The notes under the pieces: model-generated
The model's database searches: none
Seen by the model: the letters and a program-made list of their open reading frames with translations, nothing else
Told to the model about the DNA's origin: nothing
Position numbers and translations under genes: made by a program
Source: Verrucomicrobiota bacterium
Lineage (GTDB): Bacteria; Verrucomicrobiota; Verrucomicrobiia; Limisphaerales; AV2
Direction of reading: 5' to 3'
Length of the DNA: 14,334 bases
Assembly: GCA_003218935.1 (NCBI GenBank)
Contig: QHPA01000317.1
Span: 1-14,334, forward strand
In this document: piece after piece, positions 12,700 to 14,334 of the stretch
Position numbering within the stretch: the stretch's first letter is position 1
Layout of the letters: every line of letters begins with the position of its first letter

Positions 12700-12723
12700 A
12701 TCCGTGTTCATCTGTGGTTAAAA
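12700..12723. repeat. Repeat arm just upstream of pyrG
   Basis: ATCCGTGTTCATCTGTGGTT followed by AAAA, preceded by a second ATCCGTGT unit at 12690. It is the reverse complement of the core of 12355-12388. It ends 10 nt before the pyrG GTG, so it occupies the place where promoter or ribosome-binding elements would be expected. Confidence 0.7.
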
Positions 12724-12733
12724 ACTTTTTGAA

Positions 12734-14297
12734 GTGAAATACATCTTCGTCACCGGCGGCGTGGTGAGTTCGCTGGGCAAGGGCCTGACCGCGGCGGCGC
12801 TCGGCACCTTGCTGGAGAACCGCGGGCTGAAAGTCGCGCTGCAAAAGTTCGACCCTTACCTCAACGTGGACCCCGGCACGATGAACCCCTATCAGCATGG
12901 CGAGGTCTATGTGCTCGACGACGGCGCCGAGACCGACCTTGACCTCGGCCATTACGAGCGCTTCACCAACGTCAAGCTCACCCGCTTCAACAACCTCACC
13001 AGCGGCCAGGTTTACCAGACCGTGCTCAACAACGAGCGAGAGGGAAAATACCTGGGCAAGACTCCTCGCCGATCAATCAAAGGCGGACGTCGTCATCACC
13101 GAAATCGGCGGCACCACCGGCGACATCGAAGGCTTGCCCTTTCTCGAAGCCATCCGCGAGTTCGCGCTCGAAGCCGGGCACGGCAACGTGGTGTTCATGC
13201 ACGTCACCTACGTCCCGTTCATCAAGGCGGCGGGCGAACTGAAGACCAAGCCGACGCAGCAATCGGTCGCCAAACTGCGCGAAATCGGTATCGCGCCGCA
13301 TATTTTGATCGCCCGTTGCGAACGTCCGCTCGATAAGGAACTGCGCCAGAAAATCTCGCTGTTCTGCAATGTCCCTTACGAAGCGGTCATCGAGGAGAAG
13401 GACGTTGACCACAGCATTTACGAGGTGCCGCTCATGCTTCAGCGCGACCGGCTCGACGACCTCGTCTGCCGCCTGCTGCACCTCGACACGCCGACGGCGA
13501 ACATGGCGCATTGGCAGGAGATCATCCGCAAACTCATCGCGCCGCAACATCGCGTCCGCATCGGCGTCGTCGGCAAATACATCGAGCTGCAGGACGCCTA
13601 CAAATCGGTTTACGAAGCGGTCATTCACGGCGGCGTGGCCAACGATTGCGGCGTGGAAATCGTCAAGGTGGACGCCGAAGACATCGAGCGCGAAGGACCG
13701 GAGAAGATTTTGAAGGGACTCGGCGGAATTCTCGTGCCGGGCGGTTTCGGCGAGCGCGGGATCGAGGGGAAAATCATGGCGGCGAAATACGCCCGCGAAA
13801 ACAAACTTCCCTATCTCGGATTGTGTCTCGGCATGCAGATCGCCACGATCGAATTCGCCCGCAACGTGCTCAAACTGGACAAAGCGCATTCGACCGAGTT
13901 CGATCCCGACACACCACATCCGGTCATCGCGCTTTTGGACGAACAGAGGAAAATTACAAAAAAAGGCGGCACGATGCGGCTGGGCGCGCAGCCATGCCAG
14001 TTGGTGATGGGCTCGATGGCGGCCAAACTTTATGGCGCGTTCGTCGTCAACGAACGGCACCGACATCGCTACGAATTCAACAACGCGTATCGCGACAAGT
14101 TCGAGAAGGCTGATTTCGTTTTCAGCGGGACGTCGCCGGACGGCAAACTGGTTGAGGTGATCGAACTGCCGAACCACCCATTCTTCATCGCCAGCCAGTT
14201 TCACCCGGAGTTTCGCAGCAAACCGCACCAGCCGCATCCCTTGTTCCGGGGCTTCATCGCCGCCGCCCACGCGCACATTCATCATCGGCCGCTGTGA
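12734..14297 (+). pseudogene. pyrG: CTP synthase PyrG, broken by a short out-of-frame deletion
   Basis: PyrG aminates UTP to CTP using glutamine. The frame from GTG 12734 gives [20 protein letters not shown] (P-loop), [32 protein letters not shown] and then [12 protein letters not shown], ending at about 13061. The remainder is in another frame: [20 protein letters not shown], then [52 protein letters not shown], the glutaminase domain with [16 protein letters not shown] (nucleophile Cys), [22 protein letters not shown] and [19 protein letters not shown], to the TGA at 14295-14297. Family members have about 17 residues between YLGAT and the A-D-V-V strand (V-Q-V-I-P-H-I-T and following) that are absent here. 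A deletion of about 50 nt (3n+2) at 13061-13062 accounts for both the loss and the frame change. All other motifs are intact, so decay is either very recent or an assembly error. The GTG start lacks a clear ribosome binding site. Confidence 0.93.
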
Positions 14298-14334
14298 ATG
14301 GGGAAGGGAACATGTTCGAGCTAAACTAATCGGA

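Noticed and set aside
13040..13090. Programmed ribosomal frameshift in pyrG
   Set aside because: About 17 conserved residues are missing at the frame change and there is no clear slippery site; a frameshift alone would not restore the protein.
13077..14285. Long open frame of about 400 codons on the minus strand opposite pyrG
   Set aside because: It is the mirror of a GC-rich coding strand; its translation has no recognisable motif, whereas the plus strand carries all PyrG motifs.
1..14334. tRNA, rRNA or riboswitch (for example a TPP switch before thiG)
   Set aside because: I looked before thiG and in the larger gaps and saw only palindromic repeats; no TPP-box words (CTGAGA, ACCTGA) were found upstream of thiG.

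Overview
The window looks like chromosomal DNA from a GC-rich diderm bacterium, most likely of the Verrucomicrobia (Pedosphaera/Limisphaerales-like). That placement is an inference from the style of the ThiG, GmhB-like and KdsB proteins and from the crowd of palindromic intergenic repeats; no rRNA or other taxonomic marker is present. Enzymes for heptose and Kdo supply imply an LPS-bearing outer membrane.

Layout. At 1-132 (minus) is the 5' end of a secreted protein. From 133 to 646 there are only repeats. From 647 to 3365 (plus) lies a decaying block: a small antitoxin-like gene, its frameshifted partner, a broken SRPBCC-methyltransferase fusion gene, a stub of a lysR gene on the minus strand, and a trypsin-like lipoprotein protease split by one in-frame stop. 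An intact HIT-family hydrolase follows (3756-4100). On the minus strand, 6626-4274, an alpha/beta hydrolase, a PLP-dependent aminotransferase and a 41-residue ORF are ordered like an operon. A divergent pair of methyltransferase genes (6799-7326 minus, 7548-8216 plus) comes next, the first flanked by two inverted copies of a 90-bp MITE-like element. The right half is all plus strand: thiG, an rfaE1/hldE-type sugar kinase, a GmhB-like HAD phosphatase, an FRG-domain gene remnant, kdsB, a small membrane ORF and pyrG. The kinase, phosphatase, KdsB (CMP-Kdo) and PyrG (CTP supply) form a coherent LPS inner-core and nucleotide-sugar neighbourhood.

Two features stand out. First, several otherwise well-conserved genes lack a short internal piece (about 30 to 110 nt by comparison with family sequence recalled from memory), some in frame (aminotransferase, rfaE1) and some out of frame (the small gene at 860, the methyltransferase fusion, pyrG). 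Loss inside pyrG, normally essential, makes systematic assembly error a serious alternative to biology. Second, most of the larger intergenic gaps carry palindromic repeats of different families, one of which also sits inside the aminotransferase reading frame. The 90-bp element has matching 8-bp flanking duplications at both copies, which is direct evidence of transposition. I found no CRISPR array, tRNA, rRNA or recognisable new multi-gene system.
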